Source: Pirellulaceae bacterium
GTDB taxonomy: Bacteria; Planctomycetota; Planctomycetia; Pirellulales; Pirellulaceae
Reading direction: 5' to 3'
DNA: 52,229 bases
NCBI GenBank assembly: GCA_026989685.1
Contig: JALSIV010000321.1
Span: forward strand, 1 to 52,229
Position 1 is the stretch's first letter. Every line of letters starts with the position of its first letter. Positions 19,507 through 27,187 of the stretch are shown piece by piece. The translations under genes and the position numbers were made by a program. Under the pieces are notes generated by a model. That model had not been told where the DNA came from, ran no database searches, and saw only the letters and a list, made by a program, of their open reading frames with translations.

Positions 19507-20295
19507 CTAACAGGCACCACGTCTCCCGAGAACGACCACAATGGTTTTCATCAAGATGCGTAGATCCTTCCCCAGCGACCAGTTGCGGATGTACTGGCAA
19601 TCCCAGTGAACGAACATCTCCGGGCGGCCGTCGTCCCGACTCTCGACTTGCCAGAGCCCGGTGACACCGGGCGTCACCCGCTGGCGATAGCGGCGAAACC
19701 ACTCGTCGAACTTTGCCAAGTGATATTCGGGAAGGGGCCGCGGCCCAACCAACGTCATCTCGCCTCGGAGCACATTCCACAATTGGGGAAGTTCGTCGAC
19801 ACTCGTTCTTCGCAACAACTCGCCGATTTTGGGAATGATGCGAGGATCTTCCTCCAGTTTGTGTCCCGATTCCCACTCAGCCCGCAGCTTCGGATCCCCT
19901 TCGAGAAACTCTTCCAATCGCCGCTCGGCATCCGGCAGCATCGTCCTCAGCTTCCATAGCAAGAACCGGCGACCGCCCCGGCCGATCCGGACTTGCGAGT
20001 AGAAGACGGGACCGGGCGACGCCAGGTGAATCAGTGCGGCGGCGACCGCGATCGCCGGCACTGCGACGACGCCGAAGGCGACCACGAAAACCAGATCGAT
20101 CACGCGCTTGGCCACGCGCGCCCGCAGCGAGTCGACTCGACAAGGTCCTTCGACGCCATCGACCCAATCGATCCGCCGGGGACGAACCGATCCGGACGGC
20201 ACGGTGGACGACAGCGACGAGCCGGGGGTGTTCTCCGTTTCATCAGCAACATCGACTTCGTCTGCCAGCGGCAGTGGCGTTTCCGGGGCGTTCAC
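19507..20295 (-). CDS. Polyprenyl-phosphate sugar-1-phosphate transferase (initiating enzyme)
   Basis: The 262-aa protein is a small bacterial sugar transferase (PF02397). It has one membrane segment (VFVVAFGVVAVPAIAVAAAL), then the conserved FYSQVRIGRGGRRF, WKLRTM, RTSVDELPQLWNVL, TLVGPRPL and RVTPGVTGLWQV. Such short forms (PssY/WbaP C-terminal type) move a hexose-1-phosphate onto undecaprenyl phosphate and so begin repeat-unit synthesis. The ~55-residue acidic N-terminus is disordered and variable. It lies between the chain-length gene (6 bases) and the double glycosyltransferase (13 bases), consistent with operon order. Confidence 0.92.
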   Translation of the reverse strand: MNAPETPLPLADEVDVADETENTPGSSLSSTVPSGSVRPRRIDWVDGVEGPCRVDSLRARVAKRVIDLVFVVAFGVVAVPAIAVAAALIHLASPGPVFYSQVRIGRGGRRFLLWKLRTMLPDAERRLEEFLEGDPKLRAEWESGHKLEEDPRIIPKIGELLRRTSVDELPQLWNVLRGEMTLVGPRPLPEYHLAKFDEWFRRYRQRVTPGVTGLWQVESRDDGRPEMFVHWDCQYIRNWSLGKDLRILMKTIVVVLGRRGAC

Positions 20296-20301
20296 CGTCG
20301 T

Positions 20302-21744
20302 CTATTCCTCTCGGGTCATTGGTCTCAGTCGGTCAACGAACTCCCATGACACGGCGACGGCGAATCCCAGCATCAATCCGGCCAGGATCGACCCGGCGCC
20401 GAAGATCTTCAAACTGGGACCGGCTTTCTTGCCTTCGCGAGGCGGAGCGATGATATGAGCTTCGTAGCCGCCGATTCCCTTCACCAGACTCGCTTCTTCC
20501 AGCTTGCTGATCACTTCGTCATACAATGCTTCGGTGCGTGTGATTTCCCGTTGAAATCGTTCATCGCGAAGCTGATAACCTGAAAGCTCCTTGGCTGCCG
20601 CGTGTTCCCGCTCGTAGAGTTCTCGCAAGGACTTCTCCGACGCATCGATCTGGTGGATCGTCTGGTGGAGATGTTGAAGAAAGGTCTCGCTGACGTCCTC
20701 GCCGGAGCCGGCGTCCTCCACCGACACATGAGTAATGTGCGCCGTCGTGGGAAGAGCTTGGAGTTTCCGTACGGTCTCGATCCGCTTGCGCAACGTGGCC
20801 ACGTGCGGGTGATTGGGGCCGTACAATTCCAGCAACTGCTGCTCACGGTCGGTCAATTGAATCATCTGCGTATCGAGACCGTTGGCGATTCCGGACGTCC
20901 CTTCGTCCTCAGAAAAGTGCCGCCTTATATCGGCAATCAGCGCGATCAACTCTTCGTCGCCGATTCCTTCTTGTTTGGCTTTCTCGATCGCGGCCAACTG
21001 CCCGACCAACTGAGTCCGCAGCAACATCAGTTCGGAACGCCGTTGATCGATGGCGGCCAGACGCTCTTGCAGTGGATTGACTTCTTCGAGGCCCTGCGAC
21101 ACCAACGGCGACTGCTTCCGGAAGGCAATGTACGCGTCCTCCAGTTTTCGCAGGTCGTGTTCCAACACTTTGCTGGCACGAGCCACCAGGCGCACCACCT
21201 CGTCGGAGCGACCACGATAGGCTTCATCGAGGAAACTCTTGTAGCTTTCCACAATCGCCGCCACCACTCGAGGCGCCTCCTCCGCATCGGTGCCGGTGAA
21301 GGTCAGCGTCATAATGCTGTCGGCGTTTTCCCCGAGTTCACGCCCCGCATTGCCCGCTTCCAGACTCTCGATAATCGTTTCCACGAGGTCTTCTTTCGAC
21401 TCGATATCCGCAAACATCTTCAGCGACTGAAGTTGTCCGTTCTCGACAGCGCGCTCGACGATCAAAGGGCTGACAATCAAAGCCCGGTGTGTCGCCAAGA
21501 ACGCCTCGAATCCGGACTCGAACCTGGCATCACGCGTGACGGCTTGCGGATTCTTCTCCACCAGCAACACCGCCGTTTCCGACTCATAGGTCGTCGGTAT
21601 GACCAGATAGGCCACGGCGCCGAGTACGATCGTGGTCGCCAAGCAGGCGATCCATGCCTTCCTCCGTTTCCAAAGGATGAGTAGCAAGTCGACGGTCGAA
21701 CCGACTGGGGCCGTTTCGCGGTCGTCCTGGTGTATGTCTGTCAT
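20302..21744 (-). CDS. Wzz/GumC-type chain-length determinant (no kinase domain)
   Basis: I start at ATG 21744, giving 480 aa. Membrane helix 1 (AWIACLATTIVLGAVAYLVI) lies near residues 32-51, preceded by a short Wzz-type domain, and helix 2 (GSILAGLMLGFAVAVSWEFV) near the C-terminus. The long region between is charged and helical, rich in Glu, Gln, Arg and Leu, as in the coiled-coil periplasmic arm of polysaccharide co-polymerases. No Walker A/B tyrosine-kinase domain follows. With the Wza-like protein it would span the envelope and set chain length. It is the first gene of the tight operon that runs to fcl. Confidence 0.88.
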   Translation of the reverse strand: MTDIHQDDRETAPVGSTVDLLLILWKRRKAWIACLATTIVLGAVAYLVIPTTYESETAVLLVEKNPQAVTRDARFESGFEAFLATHRALIVSPLIVERAVENGQLQSLKMFADIESKEDLVETIIESLEAGNAGRELGENADSIMTLTFTGTDAEEAPRVVAAIVESYKSFLDEAYRGRSDEVVRLVARASKVLEHDLRKLEDAYIAFRKQSPLVSQGLEEVNPLQERLAAIDQRRSELMLLRTQLVGQLAAIEKAKQEGIGDEELIALIADIRRHFSEDEGTSGIANGLDTQMIQLTDREQQLLELYGPNHPHVATLRKRIETVRKLQALPTTAHITHVSVEDAGSGEDVSETFLQHLHQTIHQIDASEKSLRELYEREHAAAKELSGYQLRDERFQREITRTEALYDEVISKLEEASLVKGIGGYEAHIIAPPREGKKAGPSLKIFGAGSILAGLMLGFAVAVSWEFVDRLRPMTREE

Positions 21745-21804
21745 GGGAAAGCTCGCTGACGCTAGGGGGATCCTGGACCGAATCCGGCACATCCGATGCT
21801 TGTG

Positions 21805-21810
21805 ATTATA
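21805..21810 (-). promoter_or_regulatory. Candidate -10 box before the polysaccharide operon
   Basis: On the minus strand these bases read TATAAT, about 60 bases upstream of the Wzz-like start. A matching -35 box at 16-18 bases is not convincing, so the call rests on the perfect -10 only. Confidence 0.3.
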
Positions 21811-21840
21811 ATTACCGAGACGCCCAACGCGGCACGTTCG

Positions 21841-22590
21841 CTAGATTCCCGTATCATGAAGTTCCTCCTCCAGCCCTTCGCGCCGTATGCTGGCGGAAAA
21901 ATCGTCATAATTGGCAATCACGTCGCGCAGATCGGTCGGGTTTTGTTTTACGCTGACAGCCTCCAACGGACAGTCGAGGTCTTGCACCTGCAGGAACTCC
22001 AGCAGGCGGCGCTGCTGGGCACGATCCAAAAGATCTTCATAGCAGAGGGAAAAACCGTGCTGGCGGTGGGATGCCAGCATGTCCTCCAGCCGCCGGTAAA
22101 AGCGCTCGTTCACGGCCATGTGTTCCAACAGCTCCTCCTTGTCGGCAACGATCCGCGGCCGCGGCCATTGCAGCTCGTCTCTGGAATAGACTTCCCACTG
22201 CTGCGTTTGCTGGGCGATCTTGTCCGACACATAGGTCTTGATGCGGTTGCGTCTTCGCAACACGATTTTTCGGATACCCGCGTCCTGCACGACCGCTGCC
22301 AGCACATTTTCGTTTTGCCGCCGGGTCCATTTGAATCCGACGCAGCCGTAGCCTTGTCCGGTGGCCCAGACCTTCTCGAGAAACTCCAGCGGCGCAGCGT
22401 CCCGTTCGCAAACCGTACCCAGTCCCAAGTCCCGATCGCGGTGCGTCACGGCGGTGAAAATCCCATCGGGATTGAAAACCTCGTGGTGACACAAGATCTC
22501 AGGGTGCGAGTTGAGTAGCGTGCAGAGCAAGTTGCTCCCCGTTCGAGGAACCGCCAAGATCACGAATTTGCGAGGCACCGAGTCGGTCAT
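21841..22590 (-). CDS. Sulfotransferase 2
   Basis: ATG 22590 gives 249 aa (MTDSVPRKFVILAVPRTGS). The P-loop-like AVPRTGSNLLCTLLNSH holds the 5'-phosphosulfate of PAPS; GIRKIVLRRRNRIKTYVSDK fits the 3'-phosphate site. The tail resembles LPS/Stf0-type sulfotransferases (LCYEDLLDRAQQRRLLEFLQ). The gene is upstream of the Wzz-like gene, separated by 96 bases that contain a TATAAT, so it may be transcribed separately. Two sulfotransferases near one polysaccharide locus suggest two different sulfation sites. Upstream in-frame codons that run into the repeat at 22627 do not look like protein. Confidence 0.83.
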   Translation of the reverse strand: MTDSVPRKFVILAVPRTGSNLLCTLLNSHPEILCHHEVFNPDGIFTAVTHRDRDLGLGTVCERDAAPLEFLEKVWATGQGYGCVGFKWTRRQNENVLAAVVQDAGIRKIVLRRRNRIKTYVSDKIAQQTQQWEVYSRDELQWPRPRIVADKEELLEHMAVNERFYRRLEDMLASHRQHGFSLCYEDLLDRAQQRRLLEFLQVQDLDCPLEAVSVKQNPTDLRDVIANYDDFSASIRREGLEEELHDTGI

Positions 22591-22626
22591 GAGTGGTACG
22601 CCATCCGGCTGGGGTCTCGGGAAGCT

Positions 22627-22712
22627 TAAGAGCCTGTAACAAAACCTGCCGCGCCGCTTTTCAGCCTCGGGCGTGTTGCTTGCGGCATGGAGTTTTGCGA
22701 CAGCCTCTAAAT
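22627..22712 (+). repeat. MITE-like element, copy A
   Basis: This ~86-bp sequence is repeated in the opposite orientation at 25998-26083 with about three mismatches. Its ends are inverted repeats of roughly 18 bp around AGAGGCTGT-ACAAAAC; the interior is GC-rich and partly self-complementary (GCCGC...GCGGC). No protein is encoded. The size, terminal inverted repeats and intergenic location fit a miniature inverted-repeat element mobilised by an IS elsewhere. The TAG stop of the WD40 gene lies in its right edge. Confidence 0.8.
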
Positions 22713-24563
22713 CAACGCACTGGGCTGCAGCCGCTGCGTCATGCCGCGCAAGACGTTCTTGACCGACAGATCCTGTGCGTCGACAAGGTAGGCGGCACCG
22801 TCGTAGGAACTGACGATCACACAATCTCCGCAGCGGGCGATCGAGCTGATCCCGTTCTTGGCGATCGGCTCGATCTGCATCTCTTCCGTTTCCAGATCGA
22901 ACCGCAGCAGCGCACCCCAGTAATTGGTCACAATGACTGTTTGCGGATCGTAAAAACACACGGCTTTCGGAGAGCGGCGACCGAGCGAGAAGCTGTGAGT
23001 CATCTTCCCGTCAATCAAGTCGAACACCTTCATCGTGAAATCGCGTGACACACTGGTGACCATGGACCCGGTCGGATCGAGATCGACGTCATCGACGATC
23101 CCCATGTGACCGATCATGCGTTGCACCAGGTTGCCCTCGAAATCCCAGGAGATCACCGAACCGTCGACGCCGCAACTGACGCCGAGCGCTTGGGTCGGAT
23201 GCACTCGCAGCGCCTTGATCGCCACTTCGCCGTGGAGTCGCTGACGGTCCAGCACGTTTCCCTGGCGGTCGACCCGCACGATGGCTCCTCCGTAACACGC
23301 CACAAACGTATTGTCTTCGTAGCCGGAATGATGAGCGATCCGAACGCAGTTGATCGGTCCTTCGCCCAGCGCCACCTCGATTTCGTTCTCCAGCGAATCC
23401 TCGCCGAGTTGGAAGATATGAAGTTTCTGGTCATGCGAACCGACAACGACCATCCGGCTGGACTCATCCAACGTGACGGCATTGGCAAGCACCCGCCCCG
23501 ATCTGGGCTCCACTTTGGCCGTCCACCGCGCGTCATCGGTCGTCAGTCTTGCCAGTCGGACGAACCCATCATCCGACACTACGGCGATCTGACCGCCGGG
23601 GGAGGAGGAAATCTCGTTGAGACACAGATTGCCCTCGCCCGCATCGCCGATTTCGTCGAGACACTTCCCGGTTTCCGCGTCCCAAACGAAGACTGTCCCG
23701 TCGAACGTGCCGGCAACAATCTGCTTCCCGTCCGGCGTCCAGTTGAACGAGCGTTCCCAGGTCGTCTGTTTGTGTTCGAGCGATCCTTTGAGCTGGAACG
23801 TCTCGGAATCCCAAATCCGAATCTTCTGGTCGTAAGCAGCGGAGAGGATGTCGCCCGTCACCGGTGAAGTGGCGACCTTCTTGATGCCGGAAGCGTGCGC
23901 GTCGATTTCCGCAACCGTTTCGCCGGTCGCCACATCGAAAACGCGAACGACCCCGTCGTCGCATCCCAGAACGGCGCGGCCGTGAACGGCATCGATCGCA
24001 CAGGTATCGGTTTCGTTCTCGAAAGGCCCCCACACCTGTAGCAGTTTCCCCGTCTCCAAGTCCCACACGCGGAGCGTCATGTCGTCCCCCGATGTGTAGA
24101 CCTTTCCGTCGTGGTGAACGACCGACAGGACGTCCTTGGCATGACCGTCCAGCACGCGCCGAATGGCTCCCGTATCGAGATCCCATACGATCGCCCGCCA
24201 GTCGCGGGAAGCCGAAATCCCCGTGTGGTCATCCACAAACGTGAAACACTCGACATCGTCGCTATGCCCCTGGAGGATTCGCTCGCAACAACGGTTTTCC
24301 AAGTCCCAGATATAGATCGTGTAGTCGGCCGATGTGGTCGCCGCCTTGGTGCCGCTCGGATGGACCGCCACCATGTTCCCCAGGTGGTCGTGATACCCCA
24401 GTAATTCGATCTGCTTCGTCTCCAGATCACAGTAGGCGACGGCTCCATCATAGGCGGTGCTCACCGCAGCTCGCTTGCCCGGCACCCCCGCGACACAGGT
24501 CACCGGCCCGCGATGGCGGACGAATTCCTCGTTTCGAGTCTTGGCTTCTGTCGCTTGCAACAT
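22707..24563 (-). CDS. WD40-repeat beta-propeller protein
   Basis: The 618-aa protein starts at ATG 24563 with AAGGAG about ten bases upstream. It has no signal peptide, so it is probably cytoplasmic. About eleven to twelve WD-like repeats are visible, for example DYTIYIWDLENRC, DWRAIVWDLDTGAIRR, DMTLRVWDLETGKLL, DQKIRIWDSETF and DFTMKVFDLIDGK, enough for two propellers. There is no fused enzyme or NTPase. It is the second gene of a two-gene unit with the 464-aa unknown protein (16 bases apart), and is likely its scaffold or sensor. Its last codons, LI-stop, are read from the edge of repeat copy A, so the original C-terminus may have been replaced. Confidence 0.88.
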   Translation of the reverse strand: MLQATEAKTRNEEFVRHRGPVTCVAGVPGKRAAVSTAYDGAVAYCDLETKQIELLGYHDHLGNMVAVHPSGTKAATTSADYTIYIWDLENRCCERILQGHSDDVECFTFVDDHTGISASRDWRAIVWDLDTGAIRRVLDGHAKDVLSVVHHDGKVYTSGDDMTLRVWDLETGKLLQVWGPFENETDTCAIDAVHGRAVLGCDDGVVRVFDVATGETVAEIDAHASGIKKVATSPVTGDILSAAYDQKIRIWDSETFQLKGSLEHKQTTWERSFNWTPDGKQIVAGTFDGTVFVWDAETGKCLDEIGDAGEGNLCLNEISSSPGGQIAVVSDDGFVRLARLTTDDARWTAKVEPRSGRVLANAVTLDESSRMVVVGSHDQKLHIFQLGEDSLENEIEVALGEGPINCVRIAHHSGYEDNTFVACYGGAIVRVDRQGNVLDRQRLHGEVAIKALRVHPTQALGVSCGVDGSVISWDFEGNLVQRMIGHMGIVDDVDLDPTGSMVTSVSRDFTMKVFDLIDGKMTHSFSLGRRSPKAVCFYDPQTVIVTNYWGALLRFDLETEEMQIEPIAKNGISSIARCGDCVIVSSYDGAAYLVDAQDLSVKNVLRGMTQRLQPSALI

Positions 24564-24579
24564 GATTGGGAACTCCTTC

Positions 24580-25974
24580 TTACATCCGGATGACGGTGCG
24601 GAACAATTTGCAAGGGCTCAAGTCGTCACCGCCATTGTTGCGGAACCGGTCTCGGTACTCAGCCGCCCCCACCCCGTTGACGTTCGTGTTATGGTGGTCG
24701 GATCCCAGCAGGTACAAGTCGGGATTGCACTCGCTGATGGTCTCGATGAATCGCAGGTAGATCCTGTGTCGTTGACTCGCCGAATAGAGCCAGTTGCCGT
24801 ACATCGTAAAAAACGCGTTGCTCCACCAAATCACTGCGGACGGCTCACGCCGGATCGCCTCGATCAGGGCAGAACTGTCCTCCAGCAGGTTGCAGCGGAC
24901 GTACTCATGCGGCAGCCTGCGATATTCCTGCCAGTGCCGACGAAAAGCCGACGCGCCCCCCCAGCGCTCGAGTTCACCCGACCAGACCGTCTCGAGTTGC
25001 GAATCGGTCACCGTGTCGGGCGTGGCACCCTCCCACAACTGATAAAACGTTTCCGGTGAAGGGAACTTACGGAACAGGTAGCGCACGAAATGAGGAAAAT
25101 CGTCGCCATCCCACTCGCGAACAAGTGTTTGTTTCACTTCCAGCGCGTTGGGGCTGTAATCGAAGTAGACGACTCGAGTGTCACGGTCGAATCCATGAGT
25201 CTGGAGGATCCGATTCGGCTTGAAGCCGGCGGCCACCGAATAGAGGCTCGACAGGGGTGGGCGAAAGCCGTCGTGCGGCACTTCAACGTCGTCGTACGAT
25301 TCGATGTTCCAGAGAAACACGCCGCGTCGCGCGTTGGCAGTCTGCTTGGAAACCGTCTGGACGAATCGCCGCTGATCGGACGTCAGTTGCCCTAAACAGG
25401 CCTCGTGCTCCACTCGTGCAATTCCCTCACCCAGCAGCGGCTCCATCGCCCTGCGGTGCCGCGCCGAGCGAGCTCCCAGATCAAGCAGATGGCGACTCAG
25501 CGACGGGGGCATCGACGGCAGTTCTCCCTGCTGGATCCGATCGACGGCCGACTCGAGCTGACGGAGATCAACCAACAAACAAAGAGGCCGAACCGGTTCG
25601 GACTGCTCGGCATGGGGATCGGGAATCGCCACGAGCGAAAACGGGTGGCGATCCGTCCACTCCCGCACGGCCTGGAAAAAATCGCGATGCGCACGCGACT
25701 CGCCGGACGGCCACTGCTCATGGATCACACAACCGTATGCCAGCAGCAGGCAATAGCGGTGTCCTCCTTCGGCGGCCCGCACGAGCACGGCAGGAATCGT
25801 GTCCTCTTCGAGTATCGTGCCGGAATAGCCGTAACGAGTCCAGGCGATCGTCGTGTTTCGATACCACCGGCGCAGCGCTTCGTCGAAAGCCGGCAGCGAA
25901 TCACGCCACAAACCGACAACCAGACCGAATGAGTTTGCGCAGGTGGCTCGCGTTCCGACCGTTGTCACTTCCAT
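24580..25974 (-). CDS. Unknown 464-aa protein, divergent methyltransferase-like C-terminal half (tentative)
   Basis: I do not recognise the family. It has no signal peptide or membrane segment. Residues 1-200 are mixed alpha/beta, with CLLLAYGCVIHEQW and FSLVAIPDPHAE. The second half has features that could be a divergent Rossmann methyltransferase: TRVVYFDYSPNALEVK (266-281, acidic residue after a beta strand), EYVRCNLLED (357-366), AVIWWSNAFFTMYGNW (380-395, motif IV position) and a closing PDLYLLGSDHHNT (418-430). A GxGxG loop is not obvious, so this is a guess. The start at ATG 25974 is 26 bases after repeat copy B and lacks a strong ribosome-binding site, so an element-borne promoter is possible. 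The WD40 gene follows 16 bases downstream. Confidence 0.7.
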   Translation of the reverse strand: MEVTTVGTRATCANSFGLVVGLWRDSLPAFDEALRRWYRNTTIAWTRYGYSGTILEEDTIPAVLVRAAEGGHRYCLLLAYGCVIHEQWPSGESRAHRDFFQAVREWTDRHPFSLVAIPDPHAEQSEPVRPLCLLVDLRQLESAVDRIQQGELPSMPPSLSRHLLDLGARSARHRRAMEPLLGEGIARVEHEACLGQLTSDQRRFVQTVSKQTANARRGVFLWNIESYDDVEVPHDGFRPPLSSLYSVAAGFKPNRILQTHGFDRDTRVVYFDYSPNALEVKQTLVREWDGDDFPHFVRYLFRKFPSPETFYQLWEGATPDTVTDSQLETVWSGELERWGGASAFRRHWQEYRRLPHEYVRCNLLEDSSALIEAIRREPSAVIWWSNAFFTMYGNWLYSASQRHRIYLRFIETISECNPDLYLLGSDHHNTNVNGVGAAEYRDRFRNNGGDDLSPCKLFRTVIRM

Positions 25975-25997
25975 CGTTGTGTCACGCTGCCGACTGA

Positions 25998-26083
25998 TTT
26001 AGAGGCTGTCACAAAACTCCATGCCGCAAGCAACACGCCCGAGGCTGGAAAGCGGCGCGGCAGGTTTTGTTACAGCCTCTTAG
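25998..26083 (-). repeat. MITE-like element, copy B (inverted relative to copy A)
   Basis: On the minus strand this reads almost exactly as copy A at 22627-22712: TAAGAGGCTGTAACAAAACC at one end and GACAGCCTCTAAAT at the other, with about three differences over 86 bases. It lies just upstream of the 464-aa gene and touches the next repeat family at 26081. With copy A it brackets a ~3.3-kb two-gene segment as a long inverted repeat. Confidence 0.8.
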
Positions 26084-26209
26084 ATTCTTCCTCTATCACA
26101 TCCACGCGCCGTGCGCGCTTTCGGCGCCGGCTTTCGGTTGTCACTCTCCCCCTACAGCCTCCAGCCTCCAGTCTCCCGCCTCCCGCCTTGCGGGCGCAGC
26201 CCGCGTTAA
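26081..26209 (+). repeat. Dispersed ~120-bp repeat R2, copy 1
   Basis: It starts TAGATTCTTCC, contains CGCGCCGTGCGCGC, then GGCTTTCGGTTGTCAC, a run of CCTCC units, and ends GCGGGCGCAGCCCGCGTTAA. Both ends hold near-perfect short palindromes. Two further copies are at 27066-27187 (inverted) and 34077-34195. No protein is encoded. The TAA stop of the RibD-type gene falls in its right edge (26206-26208). Confidence 0.8.
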
Positions 26210-27003
26210 GGGACAGCGGTTTGACCAGCGTCTGAGTGCATTCCCCGTGCCTTCTGATGGACCAAATCACCCCGGATGATCAAATCTCCCTCCAACCACT
26301 CGTAGTCGATATTCGCCAGCATGGGCCAAGGGTCCTCTCCGGCCCGCGCCAAGGGCTGCACGGCCCGCAGTCCCCCGACCAGACGAATGGCAACGGTGAC
26401 GAGGAACTGGTCCGCCAAATGCGCCGCCAACATGCTGGTGAGAATTTCCGACCCTCCCTCCACCATCACCGTCCGCACTCCTTCGCGCCACAAGTAGGCC
26501 AGCAGCCGATCGAGGCAGAGGGAGCCGTCGGCCTCCAAAGGCATGCGCACCACGCGCGCACCCTGCTCGGCGAGTCGCCGTTCCTTCTCGGTGCAAGCCG
26601 TCTGATCACCGGTGGCGATAATGGGGCGCACGCATGGATCTCGCAGCAATCGTGCATCGAGGGGAAATCGGAGTCGGCTGTCGACGATGACCGGTTGAGG
26701 ATTCGTACCCTTCACCAGCCGCACATTGAGCTGCGGATCGTCGCTGAGGACGGTGTTGATACCGACCAGGATGGCGTCATGCAGGGCTCGCACCCGATGC
26801 GTGAGTTGCTGCGAATGAAGATTGCTCAACATCAACTTCTCGCCGCCGTGACGGGCGATCGAACCGTCCAGACTCTGAGCGTACGTCACCGTAACGAAGG
26901 GGCGACGGCGATCCGAATCCGATGGGACGCCGAGAGCCATCGCGCGCCGAATTCGCTCGATGATGGCCTCTTGGCTTCGTCGTATTTCGTCGCCGCCGCT
27001 CAT
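26206..27003 (-). CDS. Stand-alone RibD C-terminal (reductase) domain protein
   Basis: ATG 27003 has AGGTGGG upstream and gives 265 aa. It matches the RibD reductase domain (PF01872): VTYAQSLDGSIARHGG (about 39-54), LHDAILVGINTVLSDDPQLN, and VMVEGGSEILTSML near 188. The N-terminal deaminase domain of bifunctional RibD is absent, as in archaeal and fungal RIB7-type reductases. It should reduce the ribosyl group of the pyrimidine intermediate of riboflavin synthesis with NADPH. It follows ribA on the same strand, but a repeat of the R2 family (27066-27187) lies between them. The gene is bracketed by two inverted R2 copies. Confidence 0.87.
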   Translation of the reverse strand: MSGGDEIRRSQEAIIERIRRAMALGVPSDSDRRRPFVTVTYAQSLDGSIARHGGEKLMLSNLHSQQLTHRVRALHDAILVGINTVLSDDPQLNVRLVKGTNPQPVIVDSRLRFPLDARLLRDPCVRPIIATGDQTACTEKERRLAEQGARVVRMPLEADGSLCLDRLLAYLWREGVRTVMVEGGSEILTSMLAAHLADQFLVTVAIRLVGGLRAVQPLARAGEDPWPMLANIDYEWLEGDLIIRGDLVHQKARGMHSDAGQTAVP

Positions 27004-27065
27004 CGATCCCACCTTGGTGAGCCCGGTGCGCCTCCCCGACGCGACTCCACCGTGAAGTGATGCCG

Positions 27066-27187
27066 AACGCGGGCTGCGCCCGCAAGGTTGGAGGCGGGAG
27101 ACCGGAGGCTGTAGGAGTGGTAGTGACAACGCAAAGCCAGTGCGGGATGCGCGCACGGCGCGCAGATGCGATCAAGCGAGAATCTAA
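27066..27187 (-). repeat. Dispersed ~120-bp repeat R2, copy 2
   Basis: On the minus strand it reads TAGATTCTCGCTTGATCG, then GCGCGCCGTGCGCGC, CTGGCTTTGCGTTGTCAC, CCTACAGCCTCCGGTCTCCC and GCGGGCGCAGCCCGCGTT, aligning along its length with copies 1 and 3. It lies between ribA and the RibD-type gene, inverted relative to copy 1. The TAG stop of ribA (27184-27186) falls in its left edge. Confidence 0.8.

Noticed and set aside
22591-22959. N-terminal extension of sulfotransferase 2 through the MITE and into the WD40 gene
   Set aside because: Reads through the repeat and the antisense of another gene; Arg/Cys-rich junk, and the P-loop domain begins right after ATG 22590.
27004-27156. N-terminal extension of the RibD-type protein
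   Set aside because: Translates the R2 repeat itself; AGGTGGG is correctly placed before ATG 27003.
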